Below, piece by piece: positions 27,601-34,918 of a DNA stretch of 64,000 bases; position 1 is the stretch's first letter; every line of letters begins with the position of its first letter. The notes beneath the pieces were generated by a model. It was not told where the DNA came from. It saw only the letters and a program-made list of their open reading frames with translations, and did not search any database. Made by a program: the position numbers and the translations under genes. The stretch comes from Thalassobacillus sp043497085 (lineage in GTDB: Bacteria > Bacillota > Bacilli > Bacillales > Halobacillaceae): assembly GCA_043497085.1 (NCBI GenBank), contig JBIEKI010000004.1. One strand, given 5' to 3'.

Positions 27601-28694
27601 GTGGCTTCCTCCTTCTGCTGCTTCTTATCGGCTTGTATGTTTTCCAGGAATATATCAAATAAGTTTTCCGTGTCTTCTGGTCCAGGTGAGCTTTCCGGAT
27701 GATATTGCACCGAGAATACCGGATGTAAACGGTGCGCCAGTCCCTCCACCGATTCATCATTCAAGGAAATCTGGGTAAGTTCCAGATCGGTCGCCTCCAA
27801 CGACTCCCTGCTCACGGAGTAGCCGTGGTTCTGAGAAGTGATATAGGTCTTGCCATTTTTCAAATCTTTGACAGGCTGGTTGGATCCACGGTGACCGAAT
27901 TTCATCTTCGCTGTATCAGCTCCGCTTGCTAAAGCGATCAGCTGATGACCAAGACATATACCGAAGACCGGTACCTGGCCGATCAATTCTTTGATAGTTT
28001 CAATCGCTTCCGGCACATTCTTCGGATCCCCCGGACCATTTGTCAGCATGATGCCATCAGGCTTAAGTCGGTCGATCTCCTGGGCTGTCGTATCGTATGG
28101 TACTACGGTGACATGGCAGTCCCGCTTCGTAAGTTCTCTTAAGATCCCATGCTTCATCCCGAAATCCATCAGGACGATGCGGCAGCCTCTTCCAGGTACT
28201 ACATACGGCTTGATGGTAGATACCTGGCTAACCTGATCTGTAGGAAGTGTTGTGTGATCGAGGATTTCCAGCACTTCTGATACCGACCGATCCATCGAAG
28301 TGATCATCGCTTTCATCGTTCCGTGACGACGGATGATTTTCGTCAGCTTCCGTGTATCGATCCCTGCGATTCCTGGTATGTTTTTTGCCTCAAGAAATTC
28401 ATCCAAGGTCTCTTCACTGCGGAAATTTGAAGGTGTTTCGCAATGCTCTTTCACTACAACCCCTAAAATAGCCGGGTCGACGGATTCAAAATCATCGCGG
28501 TTGATGCCGTAATTCCCTATCAATGGATAAGTGAAAGTTACAATCTGCCCACAATAAGAGGGGTCTGAAATGATTTCCTGGTATCCTGTCATTCCTGTAT
28601 TGAAGACGATTTCTCCTATTGATTCGTTGTCACTGCCGAATCCTTCCCCGACAAAGTAGCTTCCATCTTCAAGTACTAGCTGTTTTAAAGTCAT
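27579..28694 (-). CDS. carA: Carbamoyl-phosphate synthase small (glutaminase) subunit
   Basis: CarA hydrolyses glutamine and channels ammonia to CarB. The N-terminal domain begins TLKQLVLEDGSYFVGEGFG; the class I amidotransferase has the nucleophile in VFGICLGHQLIALASG near 240 and catalytic His and Glu in VQYHPESSPGP near 345. I start at ATG 28694, nine bases after GGGAGG and one base after the pyrC stop; two upstream ATGs overlap the ribosome site or pyrC. 371 residues. Confidence 0.95.
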   Translation of the reverse strand: MTLKQLVLEDGSYFVGEGFGSDNESIGEIVFNTGMTGYQEIISDPSYCGQIVTFTYPLIGNYGINRDDFESVDPAILGVVVKEHCETPSNFRSEETLDEFLEAKNIPGIAGIDTRKLTKIIRRHGTMKAMITSMDRSVSEVLEILDHTTLPTDQVSQVSTIKPYVVPGRGCRIVLMDFGMKHGILRELTKRDCHVTVVPYDTTAQEIDRLKPDGIMLTNGPGDPKNVPEAIETIKELIGQVPVFGICLGHQLIALASGADTAKMKFGHRGSNQPVKDLKNGKTYITSQNHGYSVSRESLEATDLELTQISLNDESVEGLAHRLHPVFSVQYHPESSPGPEDTENLFDIFLENIQADKKQQKEEATCLNAQI

Positions 28695-28695
28695 A

Positions 28696-29967
28696 TCACT
28701 CATCCTCCCAAACAATTTTTCCTTCTGCTATCGTCAATGCCGGCCATCCTGTTGCTTCCCATTCATGAAATGGGGTGTTTTTCCCTTTTGATACAAAGTC
28801 ATGCCGATCGATGGTGGCTCGTTTTTCAAGGTCAATCAGTGTAATATCAGCCACAGCTCCTTCTTCCAGCCTTCCATATGGGAGCCCGAAAATATCGGCA
28901 GGTTTCCTGGTCAGACGATCAAGCAACTCTTCCAGACTGATTTTTCCTTTCTGAACCAGGTGGGTGTACAACAGCGGAAATGCGGTTTCCAGTCCTACGA
29001 TTCCGAACGGCGACCCTATCAGCCCTTGCGATTTTTCTTCCTCGGTATGGGGCGCATGATCCGTGGCAATACAATCGATCGTTCCATCCAAAAGTCCTTC
29101 CAGCAATGCCTGCTGATCCTCTTCACTTCGTAGCGGAGGATTCATTTTGAACATGGCGTCATCATTTTTGATATCATTTTCATTCAATAACAGGTGATGT
29201 GGCGTCACTTCTGCTGTCACACGTATTCCTGCTCGCTTCGCATCACGGATGACCCGGACTGATTCTTTCGTACTTACATGACAGACGTGGTAATGACAGC
29301 CGGTTGCTTCAGCGATAAGAACGTCCCTGGCGATGTGGACGGATTCGCATATCGATGGAATACCAGGCACATCCAATTTCTCACTTGTCGTACCTTTATG
29401 GATGACTCCTCCCTGAATAAGGCTGTTATCTTCACAATGGGCAACAATGCTATACCCTTGCTCTGCAGCTCTGGTCATGGCCTCTAACATTTTTCCTGCT
29501 TCCTGCACCCCGACACCATCATCAGTAAAAGCGAATGCTCCTGCTTCATACAAGGACTGCATGTCGACTATTTCCTTTCCAAGCTGCCGGGTTGTTATTG
29601 CTGCATACGGAAGGACACGAACCTTAGCATCCTGCTCGATTTTTCCCTTTAAACTATCCATGGTTGCTTTCGTATCTGGCACCGGCCTGGTATTCGGCAT
29701 TGCGCATACCGTTGTAAATCCGCCTTTAGCTGCGGCATGCGTGCCGGTAGCTATCGTCTCTTTCGCTTCTCCGCCTGGTTCACGGAGATGAATATGTACA
29801 TCAACCAGCCCGGGAGCTGCTATTTTCCCCTGGCCATCAATGACTTGGTCAGCCTCTATATCAATGGATGAATCAATTTTTTTAATGTTGTTGCCCTCCA
29901 CCAGGATATCCTGGGTCAACCATTCCTCACCTTTTCTGAGTTTTACATTTTTAATTAATAGTTTCAT
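28696..29967 (-). CDS. pyrC: Dihydroorotase
   Basis: PyrC closes N-carbamoyl-aspartate to dihydroorotate. The metal-binding motif DVHIHLREPGG is near residue 56, followed by THAAAKGGFTTVCAMPNTRP; further metal ligands are in SIVAHCEDN near 174, HYHVCHVST near 226 and CIATDHAPHTEEEK near 298. 423 residues is typical of class I dihydroorotases in Firmicutes. The start shares one base with the pyrB stop (TAATG). Confidence 0.96.
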   Translation of the reverse strand: MKLLIKNVKLRKGEEWLTQDILVEGNNIKKIDSSIDIEADQVIDGQGKIAAPGLVDVHIHLREPGGEAKETIATGTHAAAKGGFTTVCAMPNTRPVPDTKATMDSLKGKIEQDAKVRVLPYAAITTRQLGKEIVDMQSLYEAGAFAFTDDGVGVQEAGKMLEAMTRAAEQGYSIVAHCEDNSLIQGGVIHKGTTSEKLDVPGIPSICESVHIARDVLIAEATGCHYHVCHVSTKESVRVIRDAKRAGIRVTAEVTPHHLLLNENDIKNDDAMFKMNPPLRSEEDQQALLEGLLDGTIDCIATDHAPHTEEEKSQGLIGSPFGIVGLETAFPLLYTHLVQKGKISLEELLDRLTRKPADIFGLPYGRLEEGAVADITLIDLEKRATIDRHDFVSKGKNTPFHEWEATGWPALTIAEGKIVWEDE

Positions 29968-30845
29968 TAAAATTCCTCCTTCAGCAATTCACTGATGATC
30001 GCCATACGCATTGTTACACCGTTTGTCATTTGTTTAAAAATCCGTGATTTTGGCGAATCAACCACATCACTATCGATTTCCACCCCTCGATTAAAGGGGC
30101 CGGGATGCATAATGATTGAATTTTTATTCATTTTTGCTTCTCTGTCTTTCGTTAACCCATAGGTGTGAAGATAGTTATTTTCATTAGCTGCCGTTTCGTG
30201 TCTTTCCCGTTGTATCCGAAGCAGCATGACGACATCTGCATGTTCGACCGCCTCATCGATAGATACATAGTTTTCCGATATATCCTCGTCCTGCCACTCC
30301 GGCCTGGAAACATAATATACTTCTGCTCCCAATTTCCTTAAGGCGTCACTATTGGAGCGGGCTACCCTGCTATGTTTGATGTCACCGATAATGGCAACTT
30401 TCAACCCTTGAAATGTGTTGAATTCCTGATAAATCGTATAGAGGTCCAGCAGACATTGGGTAGGGTGCTGACCGGTCCCATCTCCAGCATTGATGATCGG
30501 TACATCCACTTGATCTGCTATCTCTCTTAATATACCATTTCGGGAGTGACGTACAATGCATAAATTTGCAGAAATACTGTATAATGTTTTAACAGTATCA
30601 TATAAAGACTCCCCTTTTGTCAAACTCGAATTCTCCCCGGAAACATCGAGAACCTCAAGTCCCAACCGTCTTTCTGCTACGATAAAGCTATTTTTCGTCC
30701 TGGTGCTTGGTTCTAAAAAAATATTTGCTGCAAATAACTGTTTGGAAAATACCGGAATATCTCCTCGTTCAATCGCTTCTGCCTGGTGGATCAAACGATA
30801 AATATCTTCGGCCGTCAAGTCTTCCATCGATAATAAATGTTTCAT
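29967..30845 (-). CDS. pyrB: Aspartate carbamoyltransferase catalytic subunit
   Basis: PyrB joins carbamoyl phosphate and aspartate. The carbamoyl phosphate motif FLEPSTRTKNSF is near 47-58; IVRHSRNG near 97, INAGDGTGQHPTQCLLDLYT near 115-134 and MHPGPFNRGVE near 248 complete the active site. 292 residues, no regulatory subunit gene nearby, as in Bacillus. It is preceded by AAGGAGGTAA and by a PyrR attenuator leader with an inserted hairpin repeat. Confidence 0.97.
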   Translation of the reverse strand: MKHLLSMEDLTAEDIYRLIHQAEAIERGDIPVFSKQLFAANIFLEPSTRTKNSFIVAERRLGLEVLDVSGENSSLTKGESLYDTVKTLYSISANLCIVRHSRNGILREIADQVDVPIINAGDGTGQHPTQCLLDLYTIYQEFNTFQGLKVAIIGDIKHSRVARSNSDALRKLGAEVYYVSRPEWQDEDISENYVSIDEAVEHADVVMLLRIQRERHETAANENNYLHTYGLTKDREAKMNKNSIIMHPGPFNRGVEIDSDVVDSPKSRIFKQMTNGVTMRMAIISELLKEEF

Positions 30846-30883
30846 GTCATTACCTCCTTAAGATGGCTTTTTTTAGCGCAGGG

Positions 30884-30988
30884 TATTAGAAAAACTTGGC
30901 TTGTCGCCAAGTACTTATGGCGAAAGCCTTAGTATTTTCTTATACTTTAACCCTTTAACAAAGTTAAACTTTCCTAAAGTATAAAAAA
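30884..30988 (-). repeat. Double-hairpin element, copy 1 (pyrB leader)
   Basis: This 105-bp sequence folds as two hairpins on the minus strand. The first pairs TATACTTTA with TAAAGTATA; the second pairs AGAAAA-ACTAAGGCTT-CGCCA with TGGCG-AAGCCAAGT-TTTTCT. A close copy is at 37715-37818 and a more diverged one at 58677-58779. Here it starts within the T tract of the pyrB attenuator terminator. Confidence 0.85.
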
Positions 30989-31012
30989 GCACCCCCGGGG
31001 TGCGGGGGTGCT
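30983..31012 (-). terminator. Attenuator terminator before pyrB
   Basis: On the minus strand GAGCACCCCCGC and a GGGGGTGCTTTTTT arm form a very GC-rich stem with a T6 tract. It lies between the PyrR-binding loop (31060-31090) and pyrB. Confidence 0.88.
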
Positions 31013-31059
31013 CAATCATCATCATTTCGAGGCATGACGAATCAATTAAACCCTACACC

Positions 31060-31090
31060 CTTTAAAATCTCACGGGATTTTATTAAAAAG
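31060..31090 (-). promoter_or_regulatory. PyrR-binding loop of the pyrB attenuator
   Basis: Read on the minus strand, CTTTTTA and TAAAG arms enclose AATCCCGTGAGATT. This matches the PyrR RNA consensus ARUCCNGNGAGGYU at all but one position (A in place of the second G of GAGG). It lies 14 bases after the pyrP stop. Binding of UMP-loaded PyrR here should favour the downstream terminator. Confidence 0.82.
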
Positions 31091-31103
31091 TGTGATGGTT
31101 CGC

Positions 31104-32495
31104 TTATGCTGCATTATCATCATTTGATTTCTTATTATTGGACGTTGTGTCCTTAAACATTTTGCCATTTCCATGAGCCTTTTCTTTTCCTGGAAGAATG
31201 ACGTTCAATACGACACCGATCAGGGCGGAAAGAGCCATACCGGCGATTTGGACATTATCGGTAACCTGGATGAAAGCTCCACCGATTCCGATTACAAGTA
31301 TGACAGATGAGATGATCAGGTTACGCTTTTCTCCTAAATCAACCTGATTGTCAATCAGCATGCGAAGTCCGCTGGATGCGATGATACCGAACAGCAGGAT
31401 AGAAACCCCGCCCATGACCGCGGATGGAATCGAACCGATTACAGCGGTACTCATGCCGATGAATCCGAACAGGACAGCCAGGACTGCCGCTCCACCGATG
31501 ACAAAGACACTGAAGACTCGCGTGATGGCAAGTACACCGATATTTTCACCATACGTAGTGTTCGGCGGGCCTCCAAGGAAGGAAGCAATGACGGTCGCTG
31601 TTCCATCTCCAAGGATCGACCTGTTCAAGCCAGGTTCTTTTAAGAAGTTACGTCCGACGACTTTTGAAAGTACCATCTGATCTCCAATATGTTCAGCAAT
31701 TGTTACCAGCGCGATGGGCACCATGATAAAGATGATCTCTACACTGATAACATCCAACGGTGCGTAATCTACGAACGGGACAATGAAATCCGGTTTTTGG
31801 AAAATTGCTCCCAGAACTCCACCAAGTGAATCCGCTGAAGTGATCGCTTCCCACTCGGCTTTGATCTCTGAAGTGTCGACAATACCACGGAACAGTCCGA
31901 ATACATAACCGCCGACGATTCCGACAAGGATCGGCAGCAGGCTGAAGAAACCTTTGAAAAAGATGGAAGCGATGATGGTGATTGCCAGAGTCACTAACGC
32001 TACACTGAAGTGTTTAGAGCTATACACCTGCTCATCGATGCCTGGTACGTACATTGACATGTCGATGGCAGTGGTGGCAAGTCCAAGCCCGATAACGATA
32101 ATGACTGGTCCCACTACTACAGGAGGCAATAAGTTGATCAGCCAATTGGTCCCGAACAGCGTGATCAGGAGCGCTACCAATCCGTATACAAGACCGGCAA
32201 GGAAACTTCCGACCATGGCCCCGGGTACTCCACTGACAGAGCTTGCAGCTATTACAGGGGCGATGAAAGCAAAACTGGAACCGAGATAGGCTGGGATTCT
32301 TCCTCTTGTGATCAGCAGATAAGCCAGTGTTCCAGTACCGCTTGAAACTAAGGCAACTGATGGTGACAATCCTGTTAAGAATGGGACAAGAATGGTTGCT
32401 CCGAACATGGCGAATAAGTGCTGTAAGCTTAAGGTGAGCCATTTATGAAGGGCAGGAACCTCTCTGACATCTAGTGCGGCGTTATTTGATTTCAT
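31104..32495 (-). CDS. pyrP: Uracil permease
   Basis: PyrP is a proton-coupled uracil importer of the NCS2 (nucleobase-ascorbate) family. The protein has about 12-14 hydrophobic segments; WLTLSLQHLFAMFGATILVP near 18-37 is the conserved first helix and SVEIIFIMVPIALVTIAEHIGD near 230-250 carries the Glu-rich family motif. I use ATG 32495, eight bases after GGAGG; an ATG two codons upstream is too close. It follows pyrR in the operon and has its own PyrR attenuator in front. Confidence 0.95.
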   Translation of the reverse strand: MKSNNAALDVREVPALHKWLTLSLQHLFAMFGATILVPFLTGLSPSVALVSSGTGTLAYLLITRGRIPAYLGSSFAFIAPVIAASSVSGVPGAMVGSFLAGLVYGLVALLITLFGTNWLINLLPPVVVGPVIIVIGLGLATTAIDMSMYVPGIDEQVYSSKHFSVALVTLAITIIASIFFKGFFSLLPILVGIVGGYVFGLFRGIVDTSEIKAEWEAITSADSLGGVLGAIFQKPDFIVPFVDYAPLDVISVEIIFIMVPIALVTIAEHIGDQMVLSKVVGRNFLKEPGLNRSILGDGTATVIASFLGGPPNTTYGENIGVLAITRVFSVFVIGGAAVLAVLFGFIGMSTAVIGSIPSAVMGGVSILLFGIIASSGLRMLIDNQVDLGEKRNLIISSVILVIGIGGAFIQVTDNVQIAGMALSALIGVVLNVILPGKEKAHGNGKMFKDTTSNNKKSNDDNAA

Positions 32496-32544
32496 TATCA
32501 TTTCCTCCTTTTATTTCATGCAGGTTGCTTGCGCTTTTTACAAT

Positions 32545-32580
32545 AAAAAAACCTCTTTGCTTAAAAAACCGCAAAGAGGT
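32545..32580 (-). terminator. Attenuator terminator before pyrP
   Basis: On the minus strand ACCTCTTTGC and GCAAAGAGGT pair perfectly across a ten-base loop and are followed by T7. It lies between the PyrR loop at 32621-32651 and pyrP. Confidence 0.9.
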
Positions 32581-32620
32581 GGACGTATCTTTGTGTAGCT
32601 TGATACGTACTGGTTTGCGA

Positions 32621-32651
32621 CCTTTTAAGCCTCACTGGACTTACTTAAAGG
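32621..32651 (-). promoter_or_regulatory. PyrR-binding loop of the pyrP attenuator
   Basis: CCTTTAAG and TTAAAAGG arms enclose AGTCCAGTGAGGCT, a full match to the PyrR consensus ARUCCNGNGAGGYU. It starts eight bases after the pyrR stop codon. Confidence 0.92.
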
Positions 32652-32658
32652 TGCTTTG

Positions 32659-33207
32659 TTATTCGTTTTTTTCGAAGATGACTACTTCATCTTGTTTATC
32701 TGTCTCTGAGACAGTCACCGTCACGATTTCATCGAGTGATGTCGGAACATTTTTTCCGACATAGTCAGCCCGGATTGGCAGTTCACGATGTCCACGGTCT
32801 ACGAGGACGGCCAATTGTATTTGTGAAGGTCTTCCGTGGTCGATCAATGCGTCCATTGCGGCACGCACCGTCCGGCCTGTATAAAGGACATCATCAACGA
32901 GTACTACTTTTTTTCCGTCTATGTTGGCCTCAATATTCGTTTCTTTCAGTTCAGGTTCTTTCTGATCTGTTTTTGTAGTCAAATCATCGCGGTAAAGCGT
33001 GATATCCAGTTCCCCGCTTGGCAGGATGACTCCCTCGATATCATTGATCCTTTTTTGCAGTCTGGCCGCCAAAGGAACACCTCTTGTTTTTATTCCAACA
33101 AGGATGACGTCTTCGACTCCCTTGTTTTTCTCTATAATTTCGTGTGAGATGCGAGTGAGTGCGCGTCGGATAGCTGCTTCGTCTAATACGGTCGTTTTCG
33201 GTTTCAT
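32659..33207 (-). CDS. pyrR: Pyrimidine operon attenuator / uracil phosphoribosyltransferase PyrR
   Basis: PyrR binds the pyr leader RNAs when loaded with UMP and stabilises the terminator; it also has uracil phosphoribosyltransferase activity. The PRPP motif VVLVDDVLYTGRTVRAAMDA is near 92-111, and basic N-terminal residues plus LVGIKTRGVPLAARLQKRI near 36-54 form the RNA-binding face. The ATG at 33207 follows GGAGG at seven bases and gives 182 residues; the longer reading adds 25 unrelated residues from the leader terminator. First gene of the pyr operon. Confidence 0.96.
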   Translation of the reverse strand: MKPKTTVLDEAAIRRALTRISHEIIEKNKGVEDVILVGIKTRGVPLAARLQKRINDIEGVILPSGELDITLYRDDLTTKTDQKEPELKETNIEANIDGKKVVLVDDVLYTGRTVRAAMDALIDHGRPSQIQLAVLVDRGHRELPIRADYVGKNVPTSLDEIVTVTVSETDKQDEVVIFEKNE

Positions 33208-33232
33208 TCCTCCACCTCCGGTTCTCTGGAAA

Positions 33233-33271
33233 CTAAAAAACCCTTTTCCTGCGTGAGGGCAGAAAAAGGGT
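33233..33271 (-). terminator. Attenuator terminator before pyrR
   Basis: On the minus strand CCCTTTTTCTGCC pairs with GGCAGG-type and AAAAGGG sequence (CCCTTTT/AAAAGGG outer stem) and is followed by T6. It lies between the PyrR loop and pyrR. Confidence 0.86.
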
Positions 33272-33301
33272 ATAATACACATACGTAAATATCATCCGTT
33301 T

Positions 33302-33333
33302 CCTTTTCAGCCTCACGGGACTGTCTTTAAAGG
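33302..33333 (-). promoter_or_regulatory. PyrR-binding loop of the pyrR attenuator
   Basis: CCTTTAAAG and AAAAGG arms enclose AGTCCCGTGAGGCT, a full match to ARUCCNGNGAGGYU. It lies just downstream of the pyr promoter, so every pyr transcript passes it first. Confidence 0.92.
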
Positions 33334-33354
33334 TCTTATTCAATTCTTTAATTG

Positions 33355-33383
33355 ATTATCACAAATGATGTGCTATTTGTCAA
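33355..33383 (-). promoter_or_regulatory. SigA promoter of the pyr operon
   Basis: On the minus strand TTGACA (33378-33383) and GATAAT (33355-33360) are separated by exactly 17 bases. The -35 overlaps the stop codon of the upstream rluD-type gene, and the first PyrR loop follows about 22 bases later. Confidence 0.88.
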
Positions 33384-34288
33384 CTGCGTTTTTTCACAAG
33401 TTCGAGCATTTTCTTGAAATCCTCTGGAGGTTCGACATGAAAATCCATACGCTCATTCGTTACAGGATGATTGAAGCCAAGCGTTCGGGCATGAAGTGCC
33501 TGACCGTCAATAGGCAGCGATTTACGCGGCCCATACTTAGGATCCCCGGCAAGCGGATGGTTGATATATTTCATATGGACACGGATTTGATGGGTACGTC
33601 CTGTCTCGAGTACACATTCCACATGGGTGAAGTCCTTGAATAGCTCGAGCACCTTAAAATGCGTGACAGCCGGCTTGCCTTCTTCTACCACAGCCATCGA
33701 TTGCCGGTCTTTATGATCTCGTCCGATAGGTGCTTCAATCGTGCCATATTCATGAGCGATTTCACCATGGACAATCGCTTCATATTTTCTGTCGGTCGTT
33801 TTGTTAGCTAATTGTTCCGCCAGTGACTGATGAGCATGATCATTTTTAGCTGCCATCAACAGACCGCTGGTATCTTTGTCTATCCGATGGACGATCCCTG
33901 GTCTGGTCACACCATTGATCCCGGACAAGTCATCACAATGATGGAGAAGGGCATTGACCAATGTCCCATTGGGATGGCCGGACGAAGGGTGTACAACCAT
34001 TCCTCGAGGCTTGTTGACAACAATAATATCCTTGTCCTCATACACGACATCAAGGGGGATATCTTCCGCTTCAATTTTTAACGGTTCCGGCTCTGGTACC
34101 TCCCAGGTAATCTCATCATTTTCCTGGACTTTATAATTGCTTTTCACTTGTTCTCCGCCCACAAGAAGGTGGCCGTCCTTAATCCAGCTCTGCACCTGTG
34201 TCCTTGAAGCGGTAGGATCTATTTCTGTTACCAATTTATCAATTCGCTTGCCTGTATCCTCTTCACTTACCTGATAATGATTACTCAC
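33380..34288 (-). CDS. ylyB: RluA/RluD family pseudouridine synthase (YlyB)
   Basis: This enzyme isomerises uridines in rRNA to pseudouridine. An N-terminal S4 RNA-binding domain (about 12-75, RTQVQSWIKDGHLLVGGEQVK) is followed by the catalytic domain with GMVVHPSSGHPNGTLVNALL near 95-115 and the catalytic Asp in GIVHRIDKDTSGLLMAAK near 132-150. 302 residues is normal. Its start overlaps the lspA stop by four bases. The exact target uridines are not evident from sequence. Confidence 0.92.
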   Translation of the reverse strand: MSNHYQVSEEDTGKRIDKLVTEIDPTASRTQVQSWIKDGHLLVGGEQVKSNYKVQENDEITWEVPEPEPLKIEAEDIPLDVVYEDKDIIVVNKPRGMVVHPSSGHPNGTLVNALLHHCDDLSGINGVTRPGIVHRIDKDTSGLLMAAKNDHAHQSLAEQLANKTTDRKYEAIVHGEIAHEYGTIEAPIGRDHKDRQSMAVVEEGKPAVTHFKVLELFKDFTHVECVLETGRTHQIRVHMKYINHPLAGDPKYGPRKSLPIDGQALHARTLGFNHPVTNERMDFHVEPPEDFKKMLELVKKRS

Positions 34289-34758
34289 GATTGGGTACTC
34301 TCCTTCTTCTTACGTTCATCCAAAAAGGATGCGATCATCACTAAAATGACACCAATTACCAGAGAGGAATCGGCGATATTGAAGATCGGATAATCGTATG
34401 TAAAAATAATAAAATCAAAAAAGTCCACGACTTCCTTCCTTAGCAGCCGGTCGATGAAATTCCCGATGGCTCCTGCCAATAACAATGCAAGGGCGATGCC
34501 CCCTAATTTATATTGCTTTCCATATTGATGCAAGTAGTAAATGATTACGCCAATGACGATCAGGGTGATAATGTAAAAAAAGATCATCTGCCCTTGTAAT
34601 ATTCCCCAGGCTGCCCCACGGTTCCGGTGAGAAGTCAGATAAAAAAAGTTTGCAATGACCGGGATACTTTCCCCGAGATACATATTTTTCACGACCAGCC
34701 ATTTTGTCCATTGATCAATGACGACGATAAAGCTTGCTAATATGTAATACCAAACCAT
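34285..34758 (-). CDS. lspA: Lipoprotein signal peptidase II
   Basis: LspA cuts signal peptides from lipoproteins after lipid attachment. Four membrane helices are visible (about 3-15, 59-78, 85-102, 125-147). The two catalytic Asp regions are GAIGNFIDRLLRKEVVDFF near 94-112 and the later FNIADSSLVIG near 124-134, both characteristic. 157 residues is normal. The DksA-like gene ylyA found between ileS and lspA in B. subtilis is missing here. Confidence 0.96.
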   Translation of the reverse strand: MVWYYILASFIVVIDQWTKWLVVKNMYLGESIPVIANFFYLTSHRNRGAAWGILQGQMIFFYIITLIVIGVIIYYLHQYGKQYKLGGIALALLLAGAIGNFIDRLLRKEVVDFFDFIIFTYDYPIFNIADSSLVIGVILVMIASFLDERKKKESTQS

Positions 34759-34870
34759 AGTCTTCCTCCAAAATAATTATTCGATTTTTTCATTGTACCA
34801 TATCTATCACTGAAAAAGATAATTACTGGCGTTTGTTTACATAACATTATTATCATCCATTTAACCAAGT

Positions 34871-34908
34871 AAAAAGCCGTGTGCAGCTGGTGTCTTGCAC
34901 ACGACTTA
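34871..34908 (-). terminator. Intrinsic terminator after ileS
   Basis: On the minus strand GTCGTGTGCA and TGCACACGGC form a stem across a ten-base loop, followed by T5. It starts about ten bases after the ileS stop. Confidence 0.85.
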
Positions 34909-34918
34909 GTAGAATCAA

